From Flaccisagitta enflata (lineage: Eukaryota; Chaetognatha; Sagittoidea; Aphragmophora): DNA of 64,000 nucleotides. Of the stretch, positions 31,091 through 40,562 are shown one piece after another. Positions within the stretch are counted from its first letter, which is position 1. Each line of letters opens with the position of its first letter. A program made the translations under genes and the position numbers. The notes under the pieces were generated by a model, which worked only from the letters and a program-made list of their open reading frames with translations, had not been told where the DNA came from and ran no database searches. The DNA lies in contig OZ231126.1 of NCBI GenBank assembly GCA_965153355.1, forward strand, positions 50,468,001 to 50,532,000. Direction: 5' to 3'.

Positions 31091-31235
31091 TTCAATCGCG
31101 GACACGCTTAACATTGCCGTGTCAGTCGGTCCGTCAATCCGTCGGTACCAAATATTTCTGAATTATGAGCGTTTTTCGCAATACGGCCCCCGCCCAACCG
31201 TCCGCGACTGTCTTGCCATGTATGATGTATCCGAC
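31089..31235 (+). repeat. Family H repeat, type I (3' end degenerate)
   Basis: 5' arm TCGCGGAC with exact partner GTCCGCGA; end GCCATGTATGATGTATCCG carries a small internal insertion. Confidence 0.85.
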
Positions 31236-31279
31236 ATTATTCTCCATCGTCATCGTCTTTATCCTCCATTGTTTTTTCC

Positions 31280-31390
31280 TTAGTTGCGGACACGCAAATC
31301 TGTAAGAGGCTTTATCCGTCCGACCGTCAGCACGGCTGGCCGCCCCTGCCCACCCATCCGCAACAATATTGTGACCCTGCGTCACTTGTT
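31280..31390 (+). repeat. Family H repeat, type II (short)
   Basis: AGTTGCGGACACGCAA start, GCCCCTGCCCACCC, partner CCGCAAC, end GTGACCCTGCGTCACTTGTT. The middle is deleted. Confidence 0.88.
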
Positions 31391-31853
31391 CCTTTGATCT
31401 TGCTCTTCCTTTGTTGCCGTAGTTCATCTTCACTCCCTCTTCCGCTTGTTTTGGTCAATAATACTGGACGTCGTAGTCTCCATCAGTGTTACATCGCCTC
31501 TGGAATGTATCATTGTAATAGATATCAATATGGTGCACAGTTTAAGCAGGTCCTGATGTCCTATGACTCTTTGTTAGAGCAGTATTAAACTACTAGTACA
31601 TGACTCATTTTTTTCCAAGCGCTGGGAGATGAAGGATATTCATCTTACCTCACTACAAAAAATTCCTCACGTTGGAAACACTGCTCGCCGTTTCTCCGCC
31701 AAAATTCCCCATGATAGGACCAACAGAAATCAAGTTATGAAAATAATCAGAAAAAAATAGAAACTCCGATCAGCGTCTTTGCAGTAAATTGATGCTTGCG
31801 GATATAAGATTCATCTACAACCATTTTCTCTTGATCATTGCTCGGAATCCCTG

Positions 31854-32055
31854 ATGCAACTCTCCAAGAGGCTTTGTCCATCTGTCAGTTTGTTGGTCCG
31901 TCGGTCTGTCGGCCCATAATGATCGAGTCAAAAAGTGGTAAAACAGGCGTTTTAGATATTTTTTGTGTATGTCTTTGTATATGGTGGGAGTTGGGGGTGT
32001 AGATTGGGGTTGGATACTCCTGCCCGCAACCAAATTGTGACCCCGCATCACTTGT
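31854..32055 (+). repeat. Family H repeat, type II (5' arm lost)
   Basis: Begins at GCAACTCTCCAAGAGGC; contains AATGATCGAGTCAAAAAGTG and GTGACCCCGCATCACTTGT. It marks the right edge of composite block 1. Confidence 0.82.
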
Positions 32056-32294
32056 CTATCAATGGATGTCATTTATAAATGAATAAATCGACCGACCGAA
32101 CGACCGACGGACACATCTAAAAACATGCGGACTTTTTTTCCTCGTCTTAACTTTAATGACAACTGTCACCTTGGGAATAAACGTTAATAAGAAGATTTTT
32201 TGCCGCCTTTTCTTTTGAATCAAGAAGTTCAAGACGACCTCGCTAGAATCTTGAAATAGAATCTACTCGTTATTCTTTCATTTCAATTAATTAA

Positions 32295-32530
32295 TTTTAG
32301 TCTTTTGCTAAGCCACTCTATAAGAGGGTGTTGCTGAGCGACTCTATAAGAGGATGCGTTCGAAAGTTCGGAGTGAATCGAAATTTTGGATGGCGCGAAA
32401 TCGACCAGAAAATGTTGCGTTTTCTGATCATAACTGCCCCTGCCCAGTCTCAACACAGCTCCCGTCCACCCACCCCTGCCCCTGCCCACCCGCAAGCGAC
32501 TTCTTTTTGCCGTGTATCCGGCCTTTTTTT
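32295..32530 (+). repeat. Family H repeat, type I (duplicated start)
   Basis: The 5' module ACTCTATAAGAGG occurs twice (about 32316 and 32341), then ACTGCCCCTGCCCA, GCAAGCGACTTC and GCCGTGTATCCGGCC. A local tandem duplication of the head hairpin region. Confidence 0.82.
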
Positions 32531-32644
32531 TTGGGGGGGGGGTTGGGTATTGACGTGATAACGTAGAAACTTACATACACTTTAACCCATCATTAACGGA
32601 TTCCAAGGGACTAATGAACATCATCTGTTAAAAGTGGATTTCTC

Positions 32645-33227
32645 TAACAGGTGTAACACAATTATTGGAACTCAGATGAATGACCATAGAATCTACATCA
32701 CGATAGATATTTATACACAGTTTTCACCATTAGATAGAGGATGAAAAAGTCTTTATTTCTATCATGAATTTTGTCAATTTTGGTTTAGGCAAAGTCAAGT
32801 TATGATTAAAACAGTTGAGATGTGTTTTATCAAAATCATTGGAAAATCACCATAAAGTTCACTCATCGTTGAAACACTATAAAATTTAAACCAATAAAGC
32901 TACCATAACCAGATTGGTCTCATTTTAAAGAGTTGTTTTTACTCTTTCAAATGCGACCAATCTGGGTATGGTAGCTCAATTTGTTTAGGTACAGCTTTCT
33001 TCCAAAGTTGATGCTTATTTTCAGGTTGAAACTTTTTTTTTTTTAGATTGTAGATTAAAAAACAAAAATGGCAAACTGAAATGAAGGAAAACTACTAAAA
33101 TCGACCAGAAGGTACATTTAGACACATATATTTTCATATCTGTAAAGATTAAGCTTACCATTGTTAAAAAAAAATTGAATGCATTAAGTTTTCTTGACTA
33201 GTTCCAATAATTGTGTTACACCTGTTA
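32645..33227. mobile_element. TA-flanked MITE (ACAGGTGTAACACAATTATT ends)
   Basis: TA|ACAGGTGTAACACAATTATT at the left and its exact complement at the right, a perfect TIR of about 25 bp. The interior also pairs (CATAACCAGATTGGTC against GACCAATCTGGGTATG). Non-coding. Confidence 0.9.
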
Positions 33228-33640
33228 ATTACTAATAAATTTATTTTTTCATGTAGGGACCAAGATAATGAAGCCGTTAAAAGTGATTTTTTATTTGTCA
33301 GAATATGACAATTGCATACAAACATACACACTTTACTAAGACCTAATTATTATAGACAATAGACTTATGAGGAGGTTTATTCTTTGACCGTTTGATCCGA
33401 GATGAAATGAGCGGTTAGTTTAGAAACCACTTTATTACGGCTTCTTGAATTTTAACTATAAGCGGATTTCTGTCACGCTTTTGGTCCGTTAAACCGGGTT
33501 GTAACTGTATGTCGGAACTCTATCAAATCATTTTACAACTGACTAGAGAGTTGAGACATTCTTTACTTTGCACGACCCCTTTCCAGTGATAAGTTATCAC
33601 TGCCTATTTTCGCGCCCACTGCTCAGCTCCGTCTTCGGGG
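33228..33640. other. No gene recognised
   Basis: AT-rich intron sequence, nothing supported. Confidence 0.5.
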
Positions 33641-33644
33641 GGGG

Positions 33645-33948
33645 GGGAATAGCTCAGAGGTAGCGTGTGCGCTCGTGGCCCTCTGGGTCACGAGTTTGAG
33701 TCCTGCATTGGGCGAGTCTTTCCAACAGAGGTTCGAATTCTCAACCATGCGATCGGGCTTTAGGAGGGGTTGCCTGGTGAATCCAGTTAAAACAGCTAGC
33801 TAGAGGGGAGGGTTGGAAGGGAGGAAGGGAGGGTAACAATGGATCCGGACAGGGGCGCCTCGAATGGTGGATCTGCGTAACTGTGTTGGCAGGCAGAACG
33901 CCCCTTACTGTACGAAAGTATGGGAAACTTCCACTCCTCCCAAGTGGC

Positions 33949-33991
<43 letters not shown>

Positions 33992-33992
33992 G
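33645..33992 (+). mobile_element. tRNA-derived SINE with (CAA)n tail
   Basis: Head AATAGCTCAGAGGTAGCG (A box) and CACGAGTTTGAGTCCTG (B box) about 40 bp apart, like a tRNA gene with a broken acceptor stem. A roughly 230-bp unrelated body follows and the element ends in (CAA)n at 33948-33992. Gln/Asn/Leu homopolymer frames come from the tail. Confidence 0.78.
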
Positions 33993-34257
33993 CTCCGTCT
34001 TTGCCTTTTTCTTCCGGTCCGGACACTTTTTGATCCGGTTGTTCTCCTTCACTCCCTTTATTGCTTCGATTTTCCAGAATGTACTTGAGCCAACTAATGA
34101 TTAGATAGCAGCCTTTTCCAGAAGGGGCTGACAGCTTCATCACGGAGAAAATATGACACTAGTTTTTACCATATCGCTCTCTACAGTCTTGACTTGAGGA
34201 TTTCCTCTGGGCAATTTCTCTCTTGACTACTTCTCATTTCTTTTTATCCATCTTTGG

Positions 34258-34862
34258 CTTTTGGGCAGCGGCCCCGAAGGGGACGAAGTCCTGTAGAACA
34301 CAGGGGGACTTTTGTTTGTTCGTCCGTTCGTTAGTTCGTTAGTTCGTCCCCCCTCTTATCAGGCCCCTCAGGCCTAAAATCTGGCCTCTCAGGCCTCTAA
34401 TCCAGCCTCTCAGGCCTCAAATCCAGCCTCTCAGGCCTCAAATCCAGCCACTCAGGCCTCAAATCCGGCCTCTCAGGCCTCAAATCCGACCTCTCAGGCC
34501 TCAAACCTAGCCTTTCAGACCTCAAACTAGGCCTCGCAGGCCTCAAATCGAAATTCCCATGCCTAAAACCTATCCTCTCATGCCTCAAATTAGGCCTCAA
34601 GTTAGTCTCCTCAAGCTTCCAATTGGCATTCTCAGGCCTTACATCAGCCTTCTTAGACCTCAATTTAAGCTCTTGAAGGCCTTCAGTCAACCCTCTATGT
34701 AGCATCTCATCCAGGTAAAGCAGAACGAACGAAAGTCCCCCTGTGTTCTACAGGACTTTGTCCCCTTCGGGGCCGCTGCCCTGCTTCCCCTCACTCTAAC
34801 TCACAATCACTCAAAGCAGGGCAAAGGGTATCGCTGACCATATATTGCCCTTGGGCGACCTG
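34258..34862. repeat. Family C capped tandem-repeat element (best copy)
   Basis: GGGCAGCGGCCCCGAAGGGG, GTCCTGTAGAACACAGGGGG, (GTTCGTTA)n, an array of about 15 units (CTCAGGCCTCAAATCCAGCC) at 34360-34700, then inverted copies of both caps and the outer hairpin GCCCTGCTT...AAAGCAGGGC, ending at TATTGCCCTTGGGCGACC. Confidence 0.93.
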
Positions 34863-34956
34863 TTTCTTTTCTTTTCTCTCTTTTTCAATCATCTTCCATC
34901 TCTGTATTTTTTTGTGTGTGTTCCATCTTTTTCTTTCTTTTTTTTTGGGGGGGGGT

Positions 34957-35084
34957 CTTTTTGTAGCGGACACGCCGCCTTGTCGGTCGGTATGTCCGTC
35001 ACATTTTTGAATTGCGAGCGGTTTTAGTATTACTGCTCCTGCCCAACCGTCCGCGACTGGATTGCCGTGTATCCGGCCTTATTT
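34957..35084 (+). repeat. Family H repeat, type I
   Basis: TTTTTGTAGCGGACACGCC start, (GTCGGTAT), GCTCCTGCCCAACCGTCCGC, end ATTGCCGTGTATCCGGCCTT. Confidence 0.85.
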
Positions 35085-35184
35085 CTTTTTCTTTTTCTTA
35101 TTTCCTTGTCCTCTTCGCCATTTTCTTCCTTTCCCTTACTTTTTCTTCTCCTTACCTTTTTTTTTTTATTTCCAATTCCATTTC

Positions 35185-35530
35185 CACAATGCACTAATCC
35201 TCACGCCAAACTCCCCCACTATCGCCATCTTTTCACTTCCAATTCCAATTCCATTTCCACAAAGCTCTAATTCCCACTCCCCCACCATCGCCATCTTTTC
35301 ACTTCCATTTCCATTTCCAATTCCATTTCCACAATGCACTAATCCTCACGTCTCACTCCCCCACCATCGCCATCTTTTCATTTCCATTTCCATTTCCACA
35401 ATGCACTAATCCTCTCTCCCCCACCGTCGCCATCTTTCTCTTCTCCTTGTCTTTTTTTTTTCATTTTCATTGCCGTTTCCGTTTCCCTTTGCATTTCCTT
35501 TTCCATTTTCACAATGCACTAATCGTCCCC
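35185..35530. repeat. Tandem repeat of about 70 bp, pyrimidine-rich
   Basis: CATTTCCACAATGCACTAAT starts units near 35190, 35257, 35328, 35394 and 35505, each followed by CCCCCACCATCGCCATCTTT. It forms a long pyrimidine-rich stretch upstream of TPR exon 4. Confidence 0.85.
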
Positions 35531-35593
35531 ATCGTCATCCCCTCAATCCATTAACCCCCATCTCCTCTTCTTCCTCTCTCCCAACGGTTACAG

Positions 35594-35749
35594 TTGTACC
35601 GCGAGGCGTTGAAGCGACGCGCTGATTTTGCGGATGCTCACACGAATCTGGGTCAAGTGTTGCTTAAAATGAATAAGACAAAGATGGCGCTGAAGTCTCT
35701 CAAAGACGCACTCAAGCTCAAAAAACGCGATCCGGATTTATACTCAAAC
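35594..35749 (+). CDS. TMTC3-like, TPR exon 4
   Basis: 52 codons, phase 0-0; acceptor acggttacag, donor TCAAAC|gtaaga. It encodes LYREALKRRADFADAHTNLG then VLLKMNKTKMALKSLKDAL, a canonical TPR. LYR followed by LLKMNK matches the vertebrate TMTC3 TPR closely (LYRQA...LLKMNKP), the strongest single pointer to the TMTC3 member. Confidence 0.93.
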
Positions 35750-35825
35750 GTAAGATCTCAACAACCCATTGAATTCACAACTTTTACAATGACGGATGTA
35801 GTTTCTTGACTTTTCATTTCCATTT

Positions 35826-35945
35826 GCCTCGCATTCATTCATTTATTCATTCATTCATTCATTCATTCATTCATTCATTCATTCATTCATTCATTCATTC
35901 ATTCATTCATTCATTCATTCATTCATTCATTCATTCATTTATTCA
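35826..35945. repeat. (ATTC)n microsatellite
   Basis: About 115 bp of CATT/ATTC repeats in the intron after TPR exon 4. Confidence 0.97.
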
Positions 35946-36027
35946 CGCATTTCTTGGCTTTGGTTTCATTTTTATCGTCCCTTTCTACCTCCTCCCTACC
36001 TCCTCCTTCCCCACACTTCCCCATCAT

Positions 36028-36232
36028 CTTTTTAGTTGCGGCCACGCAACTCTATGAGGCTTTTGTCCGTCCGTCGGTCGGTCCATCGGTTGGTCCATCT
36101 GTCATGGTGATCGAGTTGAAAGTGAGCGTTTTCGATACTTTTTGTGTATGTTTGAGTGTTGGGGTGTGAATAGGGCTTGGATGCCCCTGCCCACCCGTCC
36201 GCAACGATATTGTGACCCCGCGTCACTTGTTT
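36028..36232 (+). repeat. Family H repeat, type II (full length)
   Basis: Head AGTTGCGGCCACGCAACTCT, GTCCGTCCGTCGGTCGG, ATGGTGATCGAGTTGAAAGT, CCCCTGCCCACCCGTCCGCA, end GTGACCCCGCGTCACTTGTT. It ends 47 bp before the next TMTC3 exon. Confidence 0.92.
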
Positions 36233-36279
36233 TTTTTTCTTTTTAACGTTCCCTTTCCCTCTTCCTCCCTTATTATCAG

Positions 36280-36545
36280 TTGGGCATCGCGCATCTCCAT
36301 ATGAACGACACCGCGTCCGCCTTCCGTATGTTCGAGTTGACGTTACGTTTGGACCCATCGCATCCCAAAGCCCTCTTCAACGCCGCCGCCATCGTCGTCA
36401 AGACCAAAGGCGACGTCCTAAAGTCGACCGTCAACACATCTTCTGCTCCTTTTGAGGAGGAGGAGTTGGGCGACTCGCCTGGGCGAAAATTGAACGATGT
36501 GACGAGATCGAAAACCTTGTCGATACAAAAGCAAGCCGCGGCTAG
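36280..36545 (+). CDS. TMTC3-like, TPR exon 5
   Basis: Acceptor tattatcag; donor GCTAG|gtaact leaves in phase 2. It encodes LGIAHLHMNDTASAFRMFEL, LRLDPSHPKALFNAAAIVV and a hydrophilic insert (FEEEELGDSPGRKLND...TRSKTLSIQKQ). The TPR part aligns with TMTC3 (LAIVH...NPKHKLALFN); the acidic/basic insert is longer than the vertebrate loop there. Confidence 0.9.
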
Positions 36546-36764
36546 GTAACTTTTTAATCTTGTTGTTTGTTTTTTGTTAATTGTTGTTTGTTGTTTGTTT
36601 TGGGTTTTTTTTTCTTTGTTTTTTTTTAGTTTTTAGTTTTTAGTTTTTTGTTTGTTTTTTTGTTTGTTTTTGTTTGTTTGTTTGTTTGTTTGTTTGTTTC
36701 TTGCGTGCATGTGGGTAAGCGTGAGTGTGTGATCATTTTTCTTTTTCACTTTTTCTCCCTTCAG

Positions 36765-36912
36765 GTTGTTCTACCTAAGTCAGTCGGAGCCTCGAAACCC
36801 CGAAGTTTTCGCCAATTTGGGAACTCTGCTGCTCGATATCGTCGACACAATGTCTAGCTCCCTCTCCGCCTCCTCCTCCTCCGCCTCCTCCTCCTCCTCC
36901 TCCTCCTCCTCC

Positions 36913-36986
<74 letters not shown>

Positions 36987-37230
36987 TTCTTCTTCTTCTT
37001 CTTCTGCTTCTTCTTCTTCTTCTTCTTCTTTCACCTCATCCTCCAATCTTGCTTCCCCATTGACGTCGTCTTCGCCCCAACACCTCGTCGAGATGGCGGA
37101 GAGTTGCTTCCTCAATAGTCTTCAACTCGACGAATCTCAGGAAAGGGCGCTTTTCAAGTTGGCGCTGATGTACAGCGAAAGAAGCGACAAAATCGACGAC
37201 GCCAAACAGCTCGTCGAAAAACTTGTCCAG
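36765..37230 (+). CDS. TMTC3-like, TPR exon 6 with poly-Ser insert
   Basis: Acceptor ctcccttcag; the phase 2 AG joins G to make Arg. Donor GTCCAG|gtatga, phase 0. It encodes RLFYLSQSEPRNPEVFANLG and TLLLDIVDTM, then about 85 residues of almost pure Ser from TCC, TCA and TCT runs, then LVEMAESCFLNSLQLDESQE and LFKLALMYSERSDKIDD. The Ser tract falls between the two helices of one TPR, where vertebrate TMTC3 has a short turn. The frame is kept through the whole trinucleotide tract. Confidence 0.9.
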
Positions 37231-37244
37231 GTATGAGATACGGT

Positions 37245-37337
37245 CGAGCGAGAGGTCGGAGTGGGGTGGGGGTGGAGTGGGGTGGGGGTGGGGTGGGGTG
37301 GGGTGGAGTGGGGTGGGGGTGGAGTTGGGGGTGTAAC
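37245..37337 (+). repeat. G-rich minisatellite after donor
   Basis: GGGGTGGGGGTGGAGTGGGG repeated for about 90 bp, starting about 15 nt inside the intron after exon 6. Many runs of four or five G could form G-quadruplexes in the pre-mRNA. A purine-rich (GAAGA)n stretch follows to about 37520. Confidence 0.85.
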
Positions 37338-37838
37338 AGCAGATTGTCGAAGAGAGAAAAGGAAGATGGAAGAGGAAAGAAGAAGGTAAAGAGGAAAAGG
37401 AAGAAAGAAGAGAGGAGAAAGAAAGAAGAAACGGAAAAGGAAAAAGAAAAGGAGAAGAGAAAGAAGAAGAAGAAGAGAAAAAAAGGAAAAGACATAGAAG
37501 AAGAAGGAGAAGAAGAGGGAAAACCGACGGACCAACATGGTGAATAGATTGCTTAAGAAAGAAAATATCCGCCGAGAAAAAAAATCCGATAAATAAAAAA
37601 CCAAGGCGAATGATGGTGGAAAGGGATTTTGTCTTTTTTTGTCCCTTTTTTCCCTGGATGGTGATTGAGTGAAAATGACCGCCACCATCCATCATCAAAG
37701 GCTTTACTAGCTCCCAAGTTTTTCCCCCCGCGTTCCATGCCTCACTTCATCAATTCCTCTTTTTCTCTTCTCTTCCTTTTCTTTCCTTTTCTCTTCCTTT
37801 TCTTTTCTCATCATTTTCTTTGGTTGTTTTGAATCTTC

Positions 37839-38046
37839 TTTTTAGTCACGTGCACGCGACTCTACAACCCACTTTGTCTGTCCGTCCGTTCGTCCGTCTT
37901 TCTATTTGCAAAATTTGTTTCCCCTTTTTTCGGCGTTTTTGGGCAGTTTTCGCATTACTGCTCCTGCCCTGATGCATGGTTAACCTTTATCATTGCCCTT
38001 ACCAGCCCGCACGCGACTTGGGTAGCCGTGTTTCCTGCCTTATTTT
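37839..38046 (+). repeat. Family H repeat, type I
   Basis: TTTTTAGTCACGTGCACGCG head (one mismatch in the palindrome), GCTCCTGCCCTGATG, CCCGCACGCGACTTGG, GCCGTGTTTCCTGCC end. Confidence 0.88.
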
Positions 38047-38187
38047 ACTTTTTCTCTCGTTTCTTATTTCCCATGCTTTTCTTGTTTTCGTACTCCTCTC
38101 TGTTTAGATTTTTTTTTTATTACACGTTTTGGTGAAATGTCTTCATTTCATTATTTTACAACCCCCCATTCTTTCTCCATGGTTCAG

Positions 38188-38271
38188 AAATATCCATATC
38201 ACAGCGAGGGTCATTTACTCATGGGCAATCTCCTGCTGTCACTCCACAAAGACTTTTCTCGAGCAAAGCAG
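38188..38271 (+). CDS. TMTC3-like, TPR exon 7
   Basis: 28 codons, phase 0-0; acceptor catggttcag, donor AAGCAG|gtaatt. It encodes KYPYHSEGHLLMGNLLLSLH and KDFSRAKQ, matching the TMTC3 segment ending in GAKK before the last TPR. Confidence 0.87.
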
Positions 38272-38583
38272 GTAATTCTTCCAACTTGACGCAATTATTC
38301 ATGCTCGATTCCAACCTGTCTCCTCGTGTGTGATTTTATTGTATATCTTTGTATTTCTTTAATATTATTATTCTTTTTCTTCGGTCTGTCAATTAAATTA
38401 AAAACATTTTGTCGTTACTGTGGTCGTTTATCTCAATTTCCGTCAGGTTTTGATTTATACATCTCGTTCTTTCCTTTCTAACTGCCTTCTATGTCTGTCT
38501 ATGCGTATAAACACTTCAGTCTCTCTGTCTGTGTGCCTTTCTGTCTGTGTGTCTTTCGGTCTGTCTGTCTTTTTCTTATCTGT

Positions 38584-38772
<189 letters not shown>

Positions 38773-38853
38773 CCGGTTGTCGTCGTCTTTCTGTTTTCTC
38801 ATTTCTCTCCATTCCCGCTTTGCTGTGACTCTCTAAAAAAAATCATTTTTCAG

Positions 38854-38947
38854 AGTTTCGAAACTGTGTTGCGGTTGGACCCGAGTTGTCTCCGCGCCAG
38901 ACACAACCTCTGCGTTATCCTACTTCAACAGGGAGATCTTCACCGAG
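38854..38947 (+). CDS. TMTC3-like, TPR exon 8
   Basis: Acceptor tcatttttcag, donor ACCGAG|gtaaaa, phase 0 to phase 1. It encodes SFETVLRLDPSCLRARHNLC and VILLQQGDLHR. DPS...HNLCV is a strong TMTC3 match. A family H copy starts 13 bp inside the intron. Confidence 0.9.
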
Positions 38948-38960
38948 GTAAAAAGCAACT

Positions 38961-39106
38961 CTTTAGTCGCGTGTCCGCGACTCTACACCTTGCCGTGTCG
39001 GTCCGTCCGTCCGTCGGTCCGTCACATTTCTGAATTGCGATCGGTTTTCGCATTACTGCTCCTGCCCAACCGTCCGCGACTGGATTGCCGTGTATCCGGC
39101 CTTGTT
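38961..39106 (+). repeat. Family H repeat, type I, next to a splice donor
   Basis: Head AGTCGCGTGTCCGCGACTCT; the return arm GTCCGCGACT is identical to the 3' arm GTCCGCGACT; end GCCGTGTATCCGGCCTTGTT. Begins 13 bp after the exon 8 donor. Confidence 0.92.
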
Positions 39107-39142
39107 GAAAGCAACAGCGGAAGGGTAGAAAATATGAGTCAG

Positions 39143-39650
39143 TACAGTAGATGTCGTCTATAATTGGAAATACGGGGGTTCGCATACCCTTAATACCATT
39201 TGTGTAAATGAAATGAAACTGTGTGTGTATAATGCTTATGTCCTAAAGGGTTGACGATAGGGTATGGCAGCTCTGTGGATAGAAAATTCGTTTGAATACA
39301 CTAAATCAAATCCACTCTGTTGAAACAGCTGGAGGAATTGGTCTAGTGGTTAACTCACCTGACTTCAAATCTGTTGTAATCAGTTTATTTAAAAGTTCCA
39401 GGTTCGAATCTCATGCTGGTTTTGCAAAAAAAGCAAATAGATGAAGCTGAAAATCTGGAAAAAAGTGATTGATCCTATAGTTTTATACTAAAAGTTTTTT
39501 TCTTAAGGTAAGCCGTAGGGGAATGCCATACCCCATTGTCAACCCTTTAGGGTCTATACATTACACCAGCAAAATATCAGTCTCCTCACTACACTGATAG
39601 TCAGGTTATGAGCTCCCCCGTATTTCCAAGTCTAGACGACATCTACTGTA
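39143..39650. mobile_element. TA-flanked TIR element containing a tRNA-like segment
   Basis: TA|CAGTAGATGTCGTCTA and TAGACGACATCTACTG|TA, with inner pairing of GGAAATACGGGGG and AAGGGTTGACGATAGGG. At 39340-39420 lies TTGGTCTAGTGGTTAACTC (A-box like) and AGGTTCGAATCTC (B-box like). Confidence 0.85.
39340..39420 (+). other. tRNA-like pol III segment
   Basis: A-box and B-box words at tRNA spacing with a possible anticodon stem TGACTTCAAATC. The acceptor stem does not pair, so it is not called a functional tRNA. Confidence 0.45.
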
Positions 39651-39879
39651 CCTTGTGCATACTGTGACACTTTCCTGAAGCGCACGGCCGGATAGTTTAG
39701 AAACTGAGCCGTTTTCCCGCAAAAAACAAAAAAACAAACTAGCTGACGGAATATCAAATTCTAGTCCTGAATCACGGCGTCCAGGAACAAAAGAAGGTCG
39801 AAAAAAATGGTCAAGACTCCTGACCTTGGAAAATGTCTTTTTTGATGCTATCAATTTATGGCAAAAATAAAAAGAATCG
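39651..39879. other. No gene recognised
   Basis: Intron or flank sequence without supported features. Confidence 0.5.
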
Positions 39880-40030
39880 GCTTAGATCTGAGACTAGGAT
39901 TTGGACCATGAAGCACGGATTTGAGCCGTAAGATTACGATTTGCGCCTCATCATTGAAATTTGAGCCATTTTCCCCATATTTTTGAAAGCATAGGTCTTC
40001 GGCCCTTTCGAGGCCAATGTCCAAATGGAC
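39880..40030. repeat. Family C fragment
   Basis: GGATTTGAGCC-type units and GAAAGCATAGGTCTTCGGCC, the cap variant also seen at 42345 and 57380. Confidence 0.65.
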
Positions 40031-40447
40031 TGTTAGAAGATAAAGCGCATTTGAAAGGCTCCACCGCATGTATAGCATGCGAGTGAGGGGGTCTGCTGAT
40101 TGATGATGCGAACATTATTTTTACGGGGGTGGGGAAGGGTGCGGTTGTAATGCTGCCTCATTTGCATGGGCCGGATAAAAAAGTCTATGAGGTTTGCAAC
40201 TTCACATTTTTTAAGAGCGCGTAAGCGCGTGATGACAACAGTTGAGGGAGTGGAATATTTTATTCCAATCCCTCGGGATGCCACTCTTTGTAAACAAGGG
40301 AATAACTCGGCATCAAATACGTGAGAAGGGAAAGTCTCCCTCATCCCAAGTGATCCACCGTGAAACCAAAGGCCGGAATTGAAACAAATGAAAAGCAGAA
40401 AATTATATGTAGATGACGAAAAAAAAGTTTGCAATGTGGCAAAGCAG

Positions 40448-40562
40448 AAACAAGGCCGGATACACGGCTACCCCAGTCGCGTGCGTGCGGGTGGGCAGGG
40501 GCAGTGCTGGAGAAGGTCACCAGAGCATCCTTCAAAAGGCTCAAAAACGCCGAAAAAGTAAA
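40448..40562 (-). repeat. Family H repeat, type I, 3' half
   Basis: ACAAGGCCGGATACACGGCT, CCCCAGTCGCGTGCGTGCGG, GTGGGCAGGGGCAGTG; then lost where a TIR element starts at 40563. Confidence 0.85.

Larger units (their letters stand above)
28178..31865 (+). repeat. Composite repeat block, copy 1
   Basis: Shares the same ordered landmarks with 45655-49310: GCCGGGCTCAGAATTT start, a tRNA-like segment, CTCAGAGACGAATTGACCGA, an array of GCGTTACAACCGC words, a family H copy, CCTAATCCTGGCCTC arrays, ACAGGCAAATAT, a TCGTCGTTGTTCTT array, and finally AAAAAAATAGAAACTCCGAT and CGGATA..GATTCATCT. The common order over more than 3.5 kb indicates one long element or duplication unit. Confidence 0.75.

Noticed and set aside
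33645-33720. Functional tRNA gene
   Set aside because: Acceptor stem broken by a poly-G run; body and (CAA)n tail mark it as a SINE.
39340-39420. Functional tRNA gene
   Set aside because: A and B boxes are present but the acceptor stem does not pair and the segment lies inside a TIR element.
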